From contig SVLC01000001.1 in the NCBI GenBank assembly GCA_015068155.1, forward strand, positions 1 through 64,000: a stretch of 64,000 bases of DNA. Direction: 5' to 3'. Below, piece by piece: positions 9,547 to 19,239 of the stretch. This stretch comes from Oscillospiraceae bacterium (lineage in GTDB: Bacteria; Bacillota; Clostridia; Oscillospirales; Oscillospiraceae). Every line of letters begins with the position of its first letter. The first letter of the stretch is position 1. The position numbers were made by a program, and so were the translations under genes. Under the pieces are notes generated by a model. It did no database searches. It was not told the origin of the DNA and worked only from the letters and a program-made list of their open reading frames with translations.

Positions 9547-9851
9547 TGTTCCCTCCGATCCGCGGTCCGATCCAGCCGGGCATTGCGGACATACAGCAGC
9601 AGATCCACACCCACCATAGCGCAATTCAGGATGTAAAACAGCAGCACATACCATTTATAATCCGGCGACAGCAGCTTTCCGGCAATGCCGCACAGGTAGC
9701 CGGCAAAGATCAACAGCAAAAACGCCAGGCTTTTGCCTTGGGTGGTTCGCATGCGATAGGATTTCACCACATTCACCGGCCAGGAACAGCCGAAGGCCAC
9801 CATCATACATACTTCCAAAAGCTCAAAATCTTCCATACTTCTCCTCTGCAT
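9543..9851 (-). CDS. Small PQ-loop/SemiSWEET-like membrane protein
   Basis: Three TM segments with GCSWPVNVVKSYRMRTTQGKSLAFLLLIFAGY. Confidence 0.5.
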   Translation of the reverse strand: MQRRSMEDFELLEVCMMVAFGCSWPVNVVKSYRMRTTQGKSLAFLLLIFAGYLCGIAGKLLSPDYKWYVLLFYILNCAMVGVDLLLYVRNARLDRTADRREQ

Positions 9852-9894
9852 AATCAAACGCCCCTGCCGGGTCACGGCAGGGGCTTGATGCATC

Positions 9895-10632
9895 TTACAG
9901 CAAATCCTTTACCAGGGACAGGGCGGCCTCGTCAGCAACCAGGATAAAATCCGGGTGCAGCTGCAGAATGGAGCCGGGAGCCTGGGGCTTGATGGGGCCA
10001 AAGAAGCAATCCTTCACAGCCTGGGCCTTCTTCTCGCCGTTGACAACCAGCAGAACCCGCTTGGCCTTCATAATGGAGCCGATGCCCATGGTGTAGGCGT
10101 GGGTGGGCACATCCTCCCGCTTCTCGAAGAAGCGCTGGTTGGCATCGATGGTGGAAGCGGTCAGCTCCACCTTGTTGGTGCCGTTGACGAATTCATCGCA
10201 GGGCTCATTGAAGCCGATGTGGCCATTGGGGCCCAGGCCCAAAAGCTGCAGATCCGCGCCGCCAAAAGCCTCGATGACAGCGTCATACCGGGCGCATTCG
10301 CCGGCAGCATCGGGATTCATGCCATTGGGGATATTGCAGTTGGCCTGATCAATATTCACATGGTCAAAAAGGTTCGTGCGCATGAAATAAGCATAGGACT
10401 GGTCGTGGTCCTTGGGCAGGCCCACATATTCGTCCAAATTCACGGTCTTGACCTGGGAGAAATCCAGCTCGCCGCTTTCATACTTGCGGATCAACTCTTG
10501 ATAGGTACCCACAGGGCTGGAACCGGTGGCCAAGCCCAGCACGCAATCCGGCTTCAGCTGCACCTGCGCAGCGATGATATTGGCAGCCTTACGGCTGACA
10601 TCAGCATAATCCTTTGCAACGATCAATCTCAT
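9895..10632 (-). CDS. nagB: Glucosamine-6-phosphate deaminase
   Basis: LGLATGSSPVGTYQELI, NLDEYVGL, GLGPNGHIGFNEP. Confidence 0.95.
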   Translation of the reverse strand: MRLIVAKDYADVSRKAANIIAAQVQLKPDCVLGLATGSSPVGTYQELIRKYESGELDFSQVKTVNLDEYVGLPKDHDQSYAYFMRTNLFDHVNIDQANCNIPNGMNPDAAGECARYDAVIEAFGGADLQLLGLGPNGHIGFNEPCDEFVNGTNKVELTASTIDANQRFFEKREDVPTHAYTMGIGSIMKAKRVLLVVNGEKKAQAVKDCFFGPIKPQAPGSILQLHPDFILVADEAALSLVKDLL

Positions 10633-10645
10633 AAAAACCTACTCC

Positions 10646-11782
10646 TTATACGATTTCTTTACCGGCCAGGAACACCCGGCAAGCGCTGTAATCCGGTGTA
10701 CAGACCAGGAAGTCCGCCTGTTTGCCGGTTTCGATAGAACCAACCACATTCTGCGCGCCGATGGCGCAGGCAGGATTGTAGGTAGCTGCGCGAACAGCAT
10801 CCTCCTCCAGGATACCCCAGCGCAGCACATTTGTCAAGCACTGCCACAAATTGGCTGCCGAGCAAGCAATGGTGTCGGTTCCCACCAGCTTGGCCACGCC
10901 ACCGCGGATCTCTGCCATTTGGCCTCCCAGATCAAAACGGTAGCCCTCTTCCTTGCCGGCGCAACGGCCGGAATCGGATACCAGGATCATCCGTTCGCCG
11001 CCAAACATGGAGAATGCCAGGCGGACAGATGACGGATGGATATGCTGACCGTCGCAGATGATCTCTGCCCGGACGCCGGGATTTTCCACGGCTGCCGGGA
11101 TCACGCCGGGATTCCGGTGGTGAATAGCAGGCATTGCGTTGTATAAATGGGTCAAATGGGTGGCGCCGGCATCAAAGGCTGCCTTTGCGTGGTCATAATC
11201 GGAATCGGTATGCGCCACCGACACGGTGCACAGCTTGCTGGCCTTTGCCACAAATTCTGCCGCGCCGGGCAGTTCCGGCGCCACATCCACGATCCGCACC
11301 AGGCCGCCGCAGGCCTCCTGCAGCTTGGCAAAGCCTTCAAAATCCGGCTCTTTCAGGTAATCGGCGTTCTGGGCGCCCCGCTTTTTGTAGGAAAAGTAGG
11401 GACCTTCCATTTGGATACCCCGCAGGACGCTATGGCCTGCAGGCTGCGCATCCGCCAAACGGCGGGCGTTGACAAAAGCGGTTTCCAGCACGTCATAGGG
11501 CAATGTCATGGAAGCAGGCGCGAAAGATGTCACACCAACGGAAGCGTAATACGCCGCCATAGCCTTCAGGCCTTCGTAATCGCCGTCGGAAAAATCATAT
11601 CCCGCCGCGCCATGGCTATGGACTTCTACCAGGCCGGGAATCACCGTAGCGCCCTGCAGGTCAATGGCATCCGCCGGCACATTTTCCGGACAGACAGCGC
11701 CGAATTTGCCGTCGATCACCTCAAAAGCGCCCGTATGGAAACGAAAATCTCCACAGAATATTCTAGCGTTTTGGTAGAACAC
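10646..11782 (-). CDS. nagA: N-acetylglucosamine-6-phosphate deacetylase
   Basis: VIPGLVEVHSHGAAGYDFSDG, HLYNAMPAIHHRNPG, ICDGQHIHPSSVRLA. Confidence 0.93.
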   Translation of the reverse strand: MFYQNARIFCGDFRFHTGAFEVIDGKFGAVCPENVPADAIDLQGATVIPGLVEVHSHGAAGYDFSDGDYEGLKAMAAYYASVGVTSFAPASMTLPYDVLETAFVNARRLADAQPAGHSVLRGIQMEGPYFSYKKRGAQNADYLKEPDFEGFAKLQEACGGLVRIVDVAPELPGAAEFVAKASKLCTVSVAHTDSDYDHAKAAFDAGATHLTHLYNAMPAIHHRNPGVIPAAVENPGVRAEIICDGQHIHPSSVRLAFSMFGGERMILVSDSGRCAGKEEGYRFDLGGQMAEIRGGVAKLVGTDTIACSAANLWQCLTNVLRWGILEEDAVRAATYNPACAIGAQNVVGSIETGKQADFLVCTPDYSACRVFLAGKEIV

Positions 11783-11795
11783 AGGGACTTCCCCC

Positions 11796-13178
11796 TTACT
11801 TCTTCAACTGCGGCAGGCTGGCGGCAGCCACGGCCTGACCGACACGGCGCATCTTTTCATCCGGCAGGGTCACCAGGCACTTTTTCGCCAGTTCGGGGTA
11901 TTCCTGTTCCAAAACCTCATTGCAGACACGCAGAATGGTATCGCCGCCCTTACCGGACATAACGCGGCCCATCAGCATAATATAATCCAGATCATAGAAC
12001 TGGGAATACAGCACCACAGTGTAGCCAAAATATGCGCCGATGGTTTCGAAGATAGCCTGGGCTCTGGGGTCATCCGCCTCCATCAGCTTCTGCACAGCCT
12101 TCAGCTTCTCCGCCAGGGACAGGCTCTCATCCAGTTCAATACCGGCAGCGGGACACAGCTTGATAACAGCATCCTGGGAGAAATACTTACAACCTACGCC
12201 GAAGTCCAGGGACCACTCGTCCTGCATAGCATCAGGCTGCAGATCAACCGGCGCAAAGGCCAGCTCGTTGATCCAACCAAGCACATTCTTATCGGCATCC
12301 ACATAGCCAACAGCTTCGGAGGTGCCCATGGCCAGGCCCATCATCTTGCCCTTGCCCAGGCCCATAGCACCGGCCAAAGCGGAAACATCACCGTCATTGG
12401 CAACCACCAGGGGTACATCGCCGATGGCAGCGGCGGCACGGGTGTAGATAGTCTTGACCTTATCCCAATTGTCACGGGGCACCTTGATAAACAAGGAGGC
12501 CACACGGGGCTCGTTGTCGATATAGTCACCGGCAGAGGAAACACCGATGGCATCCACTCTGGGCATTTTGGAAGCAGCGGTCTTGAATGCCTCCAGAATA
12601 TGCTCGTAATGATAGTCGGGATCCTCTTTCAGCTTGGGGAACCAGATCACTTCCTCAGAGTAGACGCACTCACCGTCGATCACAGCAGAAACCTTACGGT
12701 CGGAGCCGCCTGCATCAAAGCCGATACGGCAGCCATCCATATGACCACCCATAGGCTGCGCCTGCTCATTGGACGCGGGGCAATCTTCCAAAGGCAGATC
12801 GATGATCTGCAGGGTCTTTTCATACAGCTGCTCAACAAATGTAAAATCGAACTCCCGCTCGCCACCCAGCTTGTAGGCAGCCTGCAATCTCTGCGCCAGT
12901 TCCGTGCAGCCGCAAATATAAACCTTGAAGCCGCCGATGGACCACAGCAGGAACTTGACATAGCGCTCCACATAACGGTAGTCCGCATCCAACATCTCGG
13001 GGGTACCGTGGATGAAAGTCTTATGTACGGAAATCTGGCCGTTGTCACGCTCTACAGCGATGGCAATAGGCTGCTTGGCATCCTTCAGGTAAGCTACTCT
13101 CCACACGCCAAAGGGAATAAAGGTGGGGTCGAGCTTCGGGGCGTGCTTCATTTCATAGTTAACGCCTAAATATTGCAT
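11796..13178 (-). CDS. ROK-like sugar kinase with about 150-residue N-terminal extension
   Basis: RIGFDAGGSDRKVSAVIDGE phosphate-binding block, VVANDGDVSALAGAMGLGKGKMMGLAMGTS. Confidence 0.65.
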   Translation of the reverse strand: MQYLGVNYEMKHAPKLDPTFIPFGVWRVAYLKDAKQPIAIAVERDNGQISVHKTFIHGTPEMLDADYRYVERYVKFLLWSIGGFKVYICGCTELAQRLQAAYKLGGEREFDFTFVEQLYEKTLQIIDLPLEDCPASNEQAQPMGGHMDGCRIGFDAGGSDRKVSAVIDGECVYSEEVIWFPKLKEDPDYHYEHILEAFKTAASKMPRVDAIGVSSAGDYIDNEPRVASLFIKVPRDNWDKVKTIYTRAAAAIGDVPLVVANDGDVSALAGAMGLGKGKMMGLAMGTSEAVGYVDADKNVLGWINELAFAPVDLQPDAMQDEWSLDFGVGCKYFSQDAVIKLCPAAGIELDESLSLAEKLKAVQKLMEADDPRAQAIFETIGAYFGYTVVLYSQFYDLDYIMLMGRVMSGKGGDTILRVCNEVLEQEYPELAKKCLVTLPDEKMRRVGQAVAAASLPQLKK

Positions 13179-13209
13179 GTTTTTTCCTCCTTATCTGCAT
13201 ATCAACGAA

Positions 13210-13235
13210 AACCGCCGGAGTTGCCTCCGGCGGTT
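13210..13235. terminator. Intrinsic-type hairpin
   Basis: aaccgccggag-ttgc-ctccggcggtt. Confidence 0.75.
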
Positions 13236-13246
13236 TGTTATCGCTT

Positions 13247-14164
13247 TCAGCAATACTTTTTGACAGCGGCATTGATCATGGACACACACTCGTCCACGAT
13301 AGGATAGTCGCTCTCGATCAGTTCTGCCAGGGGTGCGCGGACACTGCCACAATCGGGTCCGCCGTTGCGGCGCAGGATTTCCTTGATGACACCGTACATA
13401 TTGCCATGGCTGGAGCACATCTTATAGATGATACGGCAGCAATCATTCTGGATCTCCAAAGCCTTTGCCATTTCGCCGGCCTTGACGCAGCGGAACAGCT
13501 CCACATACAGCTCAGGCATTGCGCCATAGGTGCCGCCGATACCGCCGGTAGCGCCCATGACCATACCGGAAATCAGCTGCTCATCGGGTCCGTTGAAGAC
13601 GATGGCGCCCTCGTCGGCCCACATCTGAATATCCTGGGTGGGCATGGAGGAGTTCTTCACGCCGATGACCCGGGGATTCTTCAGCATTTCCTTCAGCAGC
13701 GGCACAGTCAGGCTGACGCCGGCCAGCTGAGGAATGTTGTAGATGATGAAATCGGTGTTGGGTGCGGCAGCGCTCATGTCATTCCAATATTTGGCGATGG
13801 CATAAGGCGGCAGCTTAAAGTAGATGGGAGGGATGGAAGCGATGGCATCCACGCCCAGGCTCTCTGCATGACGGGCCAGTTCCTGGGAATCAGCCGTATT
13901 GTTGCAGGCAATATGGGCGATGATGGTCAGCTTGCCCTTGGCTTCAGCCATAACATTTTCCAGAACCAGCTTGCGTTCGGCAACACTCTGGTAAATGCAC
14001 TCGCCGGAGGAACCGCCCACATACAGACCCTTCACGCCCTTTTCAATGAACCAACGGGTCAACTCGCGAACAGCAGCGGGATTGACATTGCCCTCTGCGT
14101 CGTAGCAGGCATAGAACGCAGGAATAATACCCGCATACTTTGTAACATCTGTCATATCTTTCAC
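13247..14164 (-). CDS. nanA: N-acetylneuraminate lyase / DHDPS family aldolase
   Basis: GLYVGGSSGECIYQSVAERK, FIIYNIPQLAGVSL, VIGVKNSS; located in sialate/amino sugar cluster. Confidence 0.82.
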   Translation of the reverse strand: MKDMTDVTKYAGIIPAFYACYDAEGNVNPAAVRELTRWFIEKGVKGLYVGGSSGECIYQSVAERKLVLENVMAEAKGKLTIIAHIACNNTADSQELARHAESLGVDAIASIPPIYFKLPPYAIAKYWNDMSAAAPNTDFIIYNIPQLAGVSLTVPLLKEMLKNPRVIGVKNSSMPTQDIQMWADEGAIVFNGPDEQLISGMVMGATGGIGGTYGAMPELYVELFRCVKAGEMAKALEIQNDCCRIIYKMCSSHGNMYGVIKEILRRNGGPDCGSVRAPLAELIESDYPIVDECVSMINAAVKKYC

Positions 14165-14234
14165 CTCAAGAATTATAGGTAGAATTAAAATCCGTCAAAT
14201 ACAATAACGCATTTTCACAGAAAAGTCAAGTGAT

Positions 14235-15155
14235 TTAACCCTTCACAGCGCCCATTGTGATACCCTTGGTGAAGTACTTCTGGAAGATCAGGAAGATAAT
14301 GATGATCGGCACGGAAGCCAGCGCAGAACCGGCCATCAGCAGGCCGAAGTCTGTGGAGCTTTCACCCTGCATAGTGGCAATACCCAATGCAATGGTCAGG
14401 TTTTCCGTCTTGGTCAGCATGATCAACTGCATGAAGTAGTCATTCCAGGCATTGATAAAGGTGAAAATAGCACAGGCACCTACGCCGGGCTTGATCATGG
14501 GGAACATGACATCGGTAAAGGTGCGCCACTCGGAGGCACCGTCGATGCGGCAGGCTTCCACCATTTCCGTGGGAATACCTTCAGAGAACTGCTTCAGCAG
14601 GAACACACCGAAGGGCCAGCCTACAATGGGGAAGATGACTGCCCACATGGTATCCCACATCTTCATGCTGGACATCTGGCGCACCAGAGGGATCAGAATA
14701 ACCTGCTTGGGCAACGCCATAGCGCAAACGATCAGACCGAAAATAATGCCGCGGCCCCAGAATTTCTTCTTAGCCAGCACATAACCGGCCATTGCGGAGG
14801 TCAGACAGGTCAGCAGCATGGAGCCAACTGCCATCACAACGGAGTTAATCAGCCAAAGGATGGCGCTGGGGATCTTGGGACCTACAAAAGTCAGATTGCC
14901 AATGGTGAACTCAAACAGCGGAGAGCTTCTTCTGTCCATCAGCTTCTGGAAGTTGGTCATAACCCATTCGCTGGGCCACCAAACAGGCTCTGCCGAGTTG
15001 ATATCCACGCCGTTCTTGAATGCGCCGGTAATGATCCAGTACAGCGGGAACAGGAACAGCACTGCTACCAAAGAAACCAGCACGGTGGAAATCCACTTAT
15101 AAATATTGGATCTCAACTGGGAGGGATTGAGCGTATTCTTCGTTTTCATATCCAC
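14235..15155 (-). CDS. Carbohydrate ABC transporter permease (CUT1, MalG-like)
   Basis: EAA loop EACRIDGASEWRTFTDVMFPMIKPG; multi-TM. Confidence 0.88.
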   Translation of the reverse strand: MDMKTKNTLNPSQLRSNIYKWISTVLVSLVAVLFLFPLYWIITGAFKNGVDINSAEPVWWPSEWVMTNFQKLMDRRSSPLFEFTIGNLTFVGPKIPSAILWLINSVVMAVGSMLLTCLTSAMAGYVLAKKKFWGRGIIFGLIVCAMALPKQVILIPLVRQMSSMKMWDTMWAVIFPIVGWPFGVFLLKQFSEGIPTEMVEACRIDGASEWRTFTDVMFPMIKPGVGACAIFTFINAWNDYFMQLIMLTKTENLTIALGIATMQGESSTDFGLLMAGSALASVPIIIIFLIFQKYFTKGITMGAVKG

Positions 15156-15161
15156 CCCTCC

Positions 15162-16070
15162 TTACTTTTCCTTGCCGGCACGGAACTGCGCCGCCGACAG
15201 GATCGCAATGATAATGGCCAAAATAACACCCATAGCACTGCCGTAGCCATAGCCAAGGTTGTCATCCTTAAAGGCCGCATAATAGATGTAGTACATAATG
15301 GTCTTGGTGTTACTGCCGCCGGAAGTAAGCAACTGGATCAGCGCGAAGCACTGGAAGGAGTTGATAGTGGTGATGATCAGCACATACAAGGTGGTGGGCA
15401 TCATCTGCGGCCACTTGATCTTCCAGAAGGACTGCATGGGCGTAGCGCCGTCCACCTCGGAAGCCTCAACCAGAGACTTGTCCACATTATCCAGGGCGGA
15501 AACATACAGCACGATGGGCTGGCCCACAGAGGTGGTCAGCAGGATCAGGATAATACAACCCAAAGCATACTTGGGGTCGCCCAGCCAGTTGATGTTCTTT
15601 TCCAACAGGCCGGTCTCGGTGCCGATATAGTTCAGCACGCCGTTGTAGTAGTCATAGATCCATTTCCAAACCATGGTAACGGCTACGGAACCGGTAACCA
15701 CAGGCAGATAGAAAATGCAGCGGAATGCGGAGGTAGCTGCCACATGCAGCTTACTAATGATGGATGCCACCCACAGGGAGAAGGCACAGGTCACCGGAAC
15801 GGAAACCACAACGATAATAATGGTGTTCCACAATGCGTTGATAAATTCAGGGTCCTGGAACATTTTCACATAGTTACCAAAGCCCACAAATTTCTTTTCA
15901 GAAGTGCCCAGCACTGCTTCAAAGAAGCCGGCATAGACGCAGCTGATCATGGGTACGACCACAAACAATACAAAGAACAGCAAGAAGGGCAGCAGGAACA
16001 GATAAGCCGTGGTGGATTCCCGCAACATCAGTTTACGGTTCCTCATATTCAAGGTCATATTCTTGTTTGT
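15162..16070 (-). CDS. Carbohydrate ABC transporter permease (CUT1, MalF-like)
   Basis: EASEVDGATPMQSFWKIKWPQMMPT EAA loop; multi-TM; exact start uncertain. Confidence 0.86.
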   Translation of the reverse strand, partial: TNKNMTLNMRNRKLMLRESTTAYLFLLPFLLFFVLFVVVPMISCVYAGFFEAVLGTSEKKFVGFGNYVKMFQDPEFINALWNTIIIVVVSVPVTCAFSLWVASIISKLHVAATSAFRCIFYLPVVTGSVAVTMVWKWIYDYYNGVLNYIGTETGLLEKNINWLGDPKYALGCIILILLTTSVGQPIVLYVSALDNVDKSLVEASEVDGATPMQSFWKIKWPQMMPTTLYVLIITTINSFQCFALIQLLTSGGSNTKTIMYYIYYAAFKDDNLGYGYGSAMGVILAIIIAILSAAQFRAGKEK

Positions 16071-16101
16071 CAAGAAAATGCCTCCTTTCAAAATCGTTTT
16101 G

Positions 16102-16170
16102 GTAGGGCAAGGGCTCAACCCCGCCTATATGCAAGCATTTATACACGGCGGAGGCAAGCCCCCGCCCTAC
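16102..16170. repeat. Intergenic palindromic repeat
   Basis: GTAGGGC...GCCCTAC termini with internal CCCCGCC / GGCGGAGG. Confidence 0.5.
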
Positions 16171-16181
16171 AACTTTGGAGA

Positions 16182-16212
16182 AATGCCCCTCCCCTTAAAG
16201 GGAAGGGGCATT
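16182..16212. terminator. Hairpin between solute-binding protein gene and permease gene
   Basis: atgcccctcccc-ttaaa-gggaaggggcat. Confidence 0.6.
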
Positions 16213-16241
16213 AATTAGGTTAACGGCTTAATTTGACAGGA

Positions 16242-17534
16242 TTACTTGTTGTTAGCGGTATTTGCCCACTGACCAACAACCTCAGCGATGTCCTTGCCCT
16301 CGCCGACATCCTGCAGCATCTCCCACCATGCGGTACGGGCAGCGGCCCAGTTGGTGGTAACCTGGTAGTAGTCACCCAGCATGGGCATCAGCTTGTTGTA
16401 CTCCTGCATGACAGCGTTGTCAGCCCAAACGTTGGACAGGTCAGCGCCCTCAGCGGTGTTACGAACTGCGAAGTAGTTGGCAGCCTTGACAGCGTCAGCG
16501 GTCTTCTCGGAGTCGCACATATACTTGATGAACTTCTTGGCAGCTTCGATCTTCTCGTCGTTGCCGTTGTTGAAGATACCGAAGCCCCAGATGCCGCCCT
16601 GCAGAGCAGGAGTGCTGTCAGAGGGGAAGGCCAGGAACAGGATCTCGTCGCCGTTGGCGGTCTTCTCAGCGCCGGTGCCAGCGGTGTTGGGATCCAGCTG
16701 CTGAGCGATGTTCCAGCAGAAGGCCATGTTCAGGGTACCCTGGTAGAACAGCTTGATCTCGTCGCCGCCCACGATACCGGGGTTGAACTCGATACCGGCG
16801 CAGTCCTTCAGAGCCTGCAGAGCAGCAATGTTCTCAGCGGAGTTCCAGGTGTACTCGGTGTGAGCAGCGTTGGTGAAGGTGCCGCCCTTCAGGTTGGTCA
16901 CCAGAGCGCGGGTGCCCTGGTCGCCGCCCTGGCCACCGCAGAAGACAGCGCCGACAGCCTTGTCGGTGTAAACGCGAACCTTCTCAACAGCAGCAAAGAA
17001 ATCCTCAACGGACTTCCAGGTGTGGGTCTCAGCATTGATGTGCTCCATGGCGCCAGCAGCCTCGAAAACGTTCTTGTTGATAGCCATGCAGTGAGCAGTC
17101 ATAACCAGAGGATACTCGTAGCACTTGCCGTCAGCAGTGTAGCAAGCATTCAGAGCAGCGGTGTTGATCTCGGACTTGTCGGTAGCATCGATCATGCCGG
17201 ACAGGTCGACCATCAGGCCCTTGGCGCCCCAGTTGGCCACCAGACGCTCGGGACCTTCCATGATCAGGTCGGGAGCCTGGCCGCCTTCGATAGCGGTGTT
17301 GACCTTGTCGTCGCCATCGGTGTAGGTCAGGTACTCAACCTTGACCTTGATGCCGGGGTTGGCAGCTTCAAAGCCATCGATCAGGGCATCGACAGTAGCC
17401 TGGGTGCCCCAGCCGCCGATGGGATAGGTCCACAGAGTGATCTCGACGGTGTTGCCATCATTCTGCTCAACGGTGCAAGCGCACAGACCGATGACCAGCA
17501 TAACAGCCAGAAGCATTGCGATAATCTTCTTCAT
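16242..17534 (-). CDS. Carbohydrate ABC transporter substrate-binding lipoprotein
   Basis: MKKIIAMLLAVMLVIGLCAC lipobox; VEITLWTYPIGGWGTQATVDALIDGFEAANPGIKVKVEY. Confidence 0.9.
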   Translation of the reverse strand: MKKIIAMLLAVMLVIGLCACTVEQNDGNTVEITLWTYPIGGWGTQATVDALIDGFEAANPGIKVKVEYLTYTDGDDKVNTAIEGGQAPDLIMEGPERLVANWGAKGLMVDLSGMIDATDKSEINTAALNACYTADGKCYEYPLVMTAHCMAINKNVFEAAGAMEHINAETHTWKSVEDFFAAVEKVRVYTDKAVGAVFCGGQGGDQGTRALVTNLKGGTFTNAAHTEYTWNSAENIAALQALKDCAGIEFNPGIVGGDEIKLFYQGTLNMAFCWNIAQQLDPNTAGTGAEKTANGDEILFLAFPSDSTPALQGGIWGFGIFNNGNDEKIEAAKKFIKYMCDSEKTADAVKAANYFAVRNTAEGADLSNVWADNAVMQEYNKLMPMLGDYYQVTTNWAAARTAWWEMLQDVGEGKDIAEVVGQWANTANNK

Positions 17535-17760
17535 AGTGTTCTCTCCTTGTTAGTATGTAATTTTGCACAATTCCCGGGAAGGAACCATACATTTCGTTAT
17601 ACATTTTACATCACTGTTCATACTTTGTCAACTGTTTTGGCAAAATTATTTTTCGACCTTTCTCGGGGATGAAAATTTTTTTCATCCCTCTGTTTTATTT
17701 TTTCATACTTGTGCGCCGCAGGAAAATATGTTACAATTTACTAAAAGGAGGTTATGCCCA

Positions 17761-18405
17761 ATGAAACAACACATTCTCTGCCTTGGCGATTCCAATACCC
17801 ATGGCTACTGCGCAGATCCCAACGATTGCGCCGACCACGGCATTCGCTTCAATGAGAACGAAAGATGGACCTGCCTGCTGCAAACATTACTGGGAGACGG
17901 CTATCTGGTAACGGAGGAAGGCCTGTCCGGCCGCACCACCGTTTTTGTCGACCCCCTTCACGAAAGTATGGATGCGCTCAGTGTCGCCTATCCCCTGCTG
18001 AAGAGCCACGAATACATTGATCTTCTTGTGATCATGCTGGGCACCAACGACACCAAAGACCGTTTGGGCATGAATGCCGCCTGCATCGGCCTGGGTATGG
18101 AACGGCTGGTCCGCAAGTGCATGAGCGTGGATTGCTGGGGTGGCAAAAAGCCCAATATTCTGATCATAGCACCGCCCCATATCGGAGAAGAGCTGAAGGA
18201 TCCCTGCATGGGCGACGGCTGCGCCGCCAAAAGTCGGGAGCTGGCCTTCTACTATCAGCAAAAGGCTGATCTGCTGGGCTGTCACTTCCTGGACGCCCAG
18301 GCGCTGGGCTGCGAATTCAATAAGATCGACTACATGCATCTGACCAAGGCCGGCCACGCCACCCTGGCACAGGCGCTTGCACAGCGTATTCCCGAAATGC
18401 TGTAG
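17761..18405 (+). CDS. SGNH/GDSL hydrolase
   Basis: ILCLGDSNTHGY block I; MLGTNDTKDRLG; DYMHLTKAGHATLA; AAGGAGG RBS upstream. Confidence 0.85.
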   Translation: MKQHILCLGDSNTHGYCADPNDCADHGIRFNENERWTCLLQTLLGDGYLVTEEGLSGRTTVFVDPLHESMDALSVAYPLLKSHEYIDLLVIMLGTNDTKDRLGMNAACIGLGMERLVRKCMSVDCWGGKKPNILIIAPPHIGEELKDPCMGDGCAAKSRELAFYYQQKADLLGCHFLDAQALGCEFNKIDYMHLTKAGHATLAQALAQRIPEML

Positions 18406-18420
18406 TTTTTCCGGCATAAA

Positions 18421-18444
18421 AGCGCTGCCCACCAGGGCAGCGCT
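18421..18444. terminator. Bidirectional hairpin between convergent genes
   Basis: agcgctgccc-acca-gggcagcgct. Confidence 0.75.
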
Positions 18445-18450
18445 TTGCTG

Positions 18451-19089
18451 TTAGTTTTCCGACAGAATCTCGTAAAAATCTTCCGGCAGGTAGGGCTTGA
18501 ACATCGGCTCGATGAACAGTGTCGTCAGCAGGCTCGACAGCGCCGGCAGCAGGAACACCGGGATCACCAGCCGCACACACGCAAAGACCGTCACGCTCTG
18601 GATCAAACCCACGGCCACAGTCCGGGGCAAATGCGCCAACGACAGCCGCACAGTATTGCCCAGCAGTTGGCCCAGGCTGTTTTCAAACCGGCTGAGCATA
18701 GGAAACAGAATGCTCATCATGCCCAAAAGCACCACGCCGATCACCGCGCCAACCGCCAGCAGCATCCAATTTCCTTCCGTAACCGCGCCGTTCCACAGTT
18801 GGATACCGGCCCAGCCGATACCGATTCCCAGCGGCACACACAGCACCGTGGGCACCAGGCTGGCCTTTAGACTTTTCAGCCAGGTGCGCCAAAATCTGCC
18901 CCAGCTATGCTTGCTGCGCTTGCGGAAGCCATAGAACACCGCATCGTACAACGCCGCGGCAGACGCGCCGGCAGTAAGGACCAAAACAGAGCCGGCGATC
19001 CAAAACAAGCTTAAAAAAATAATATCTGTGATCCAGCTCATCAGGATCATCAGATCGCTGTCCGGCTCAAACAGTCTGCGAAACATCAT
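18451..19089 (-). CDS. YesL-like (DUF624) membrane protein
   Basis: MMFRRLFEPDSDLMILMSWITDIIFLSLFWI... typical small sugar-locus membrane protein. Confidence 0.75.
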   Translation of the reverse strand: MMFRRLFEPDSDLMILMSWITDIIFLSLFWIAGSVLVLTAGASAAALYDAVFYGFRKRSKHSWGRFWRTWLKSLKASLVPTVLCVPLGIGIGWAGIQLWNGAVTEGNWMLLAVGAVIGVVLLGMMSILFPMLSRFENSLGQLLGNTVRLSLAHLPRTVAVGLIQSVTVFACVRLVIPVFLLPALSSLLTTLFIEPMFKPYLPEDFYEILSEN

Positions 19090-19239
19090 CTCATCTCCTT
19101 TTTGGATGGATTATACCATATCGTTGTCCCGCTGTCACCTATATTTTCCCATTTTCTTCTCAATTTTTTATTGAAAATTTTTTCTCGAAATGATATGATA
19201 AGAAAAATGCCCACGGGCAAAAAATCAGGAGGATTATCT

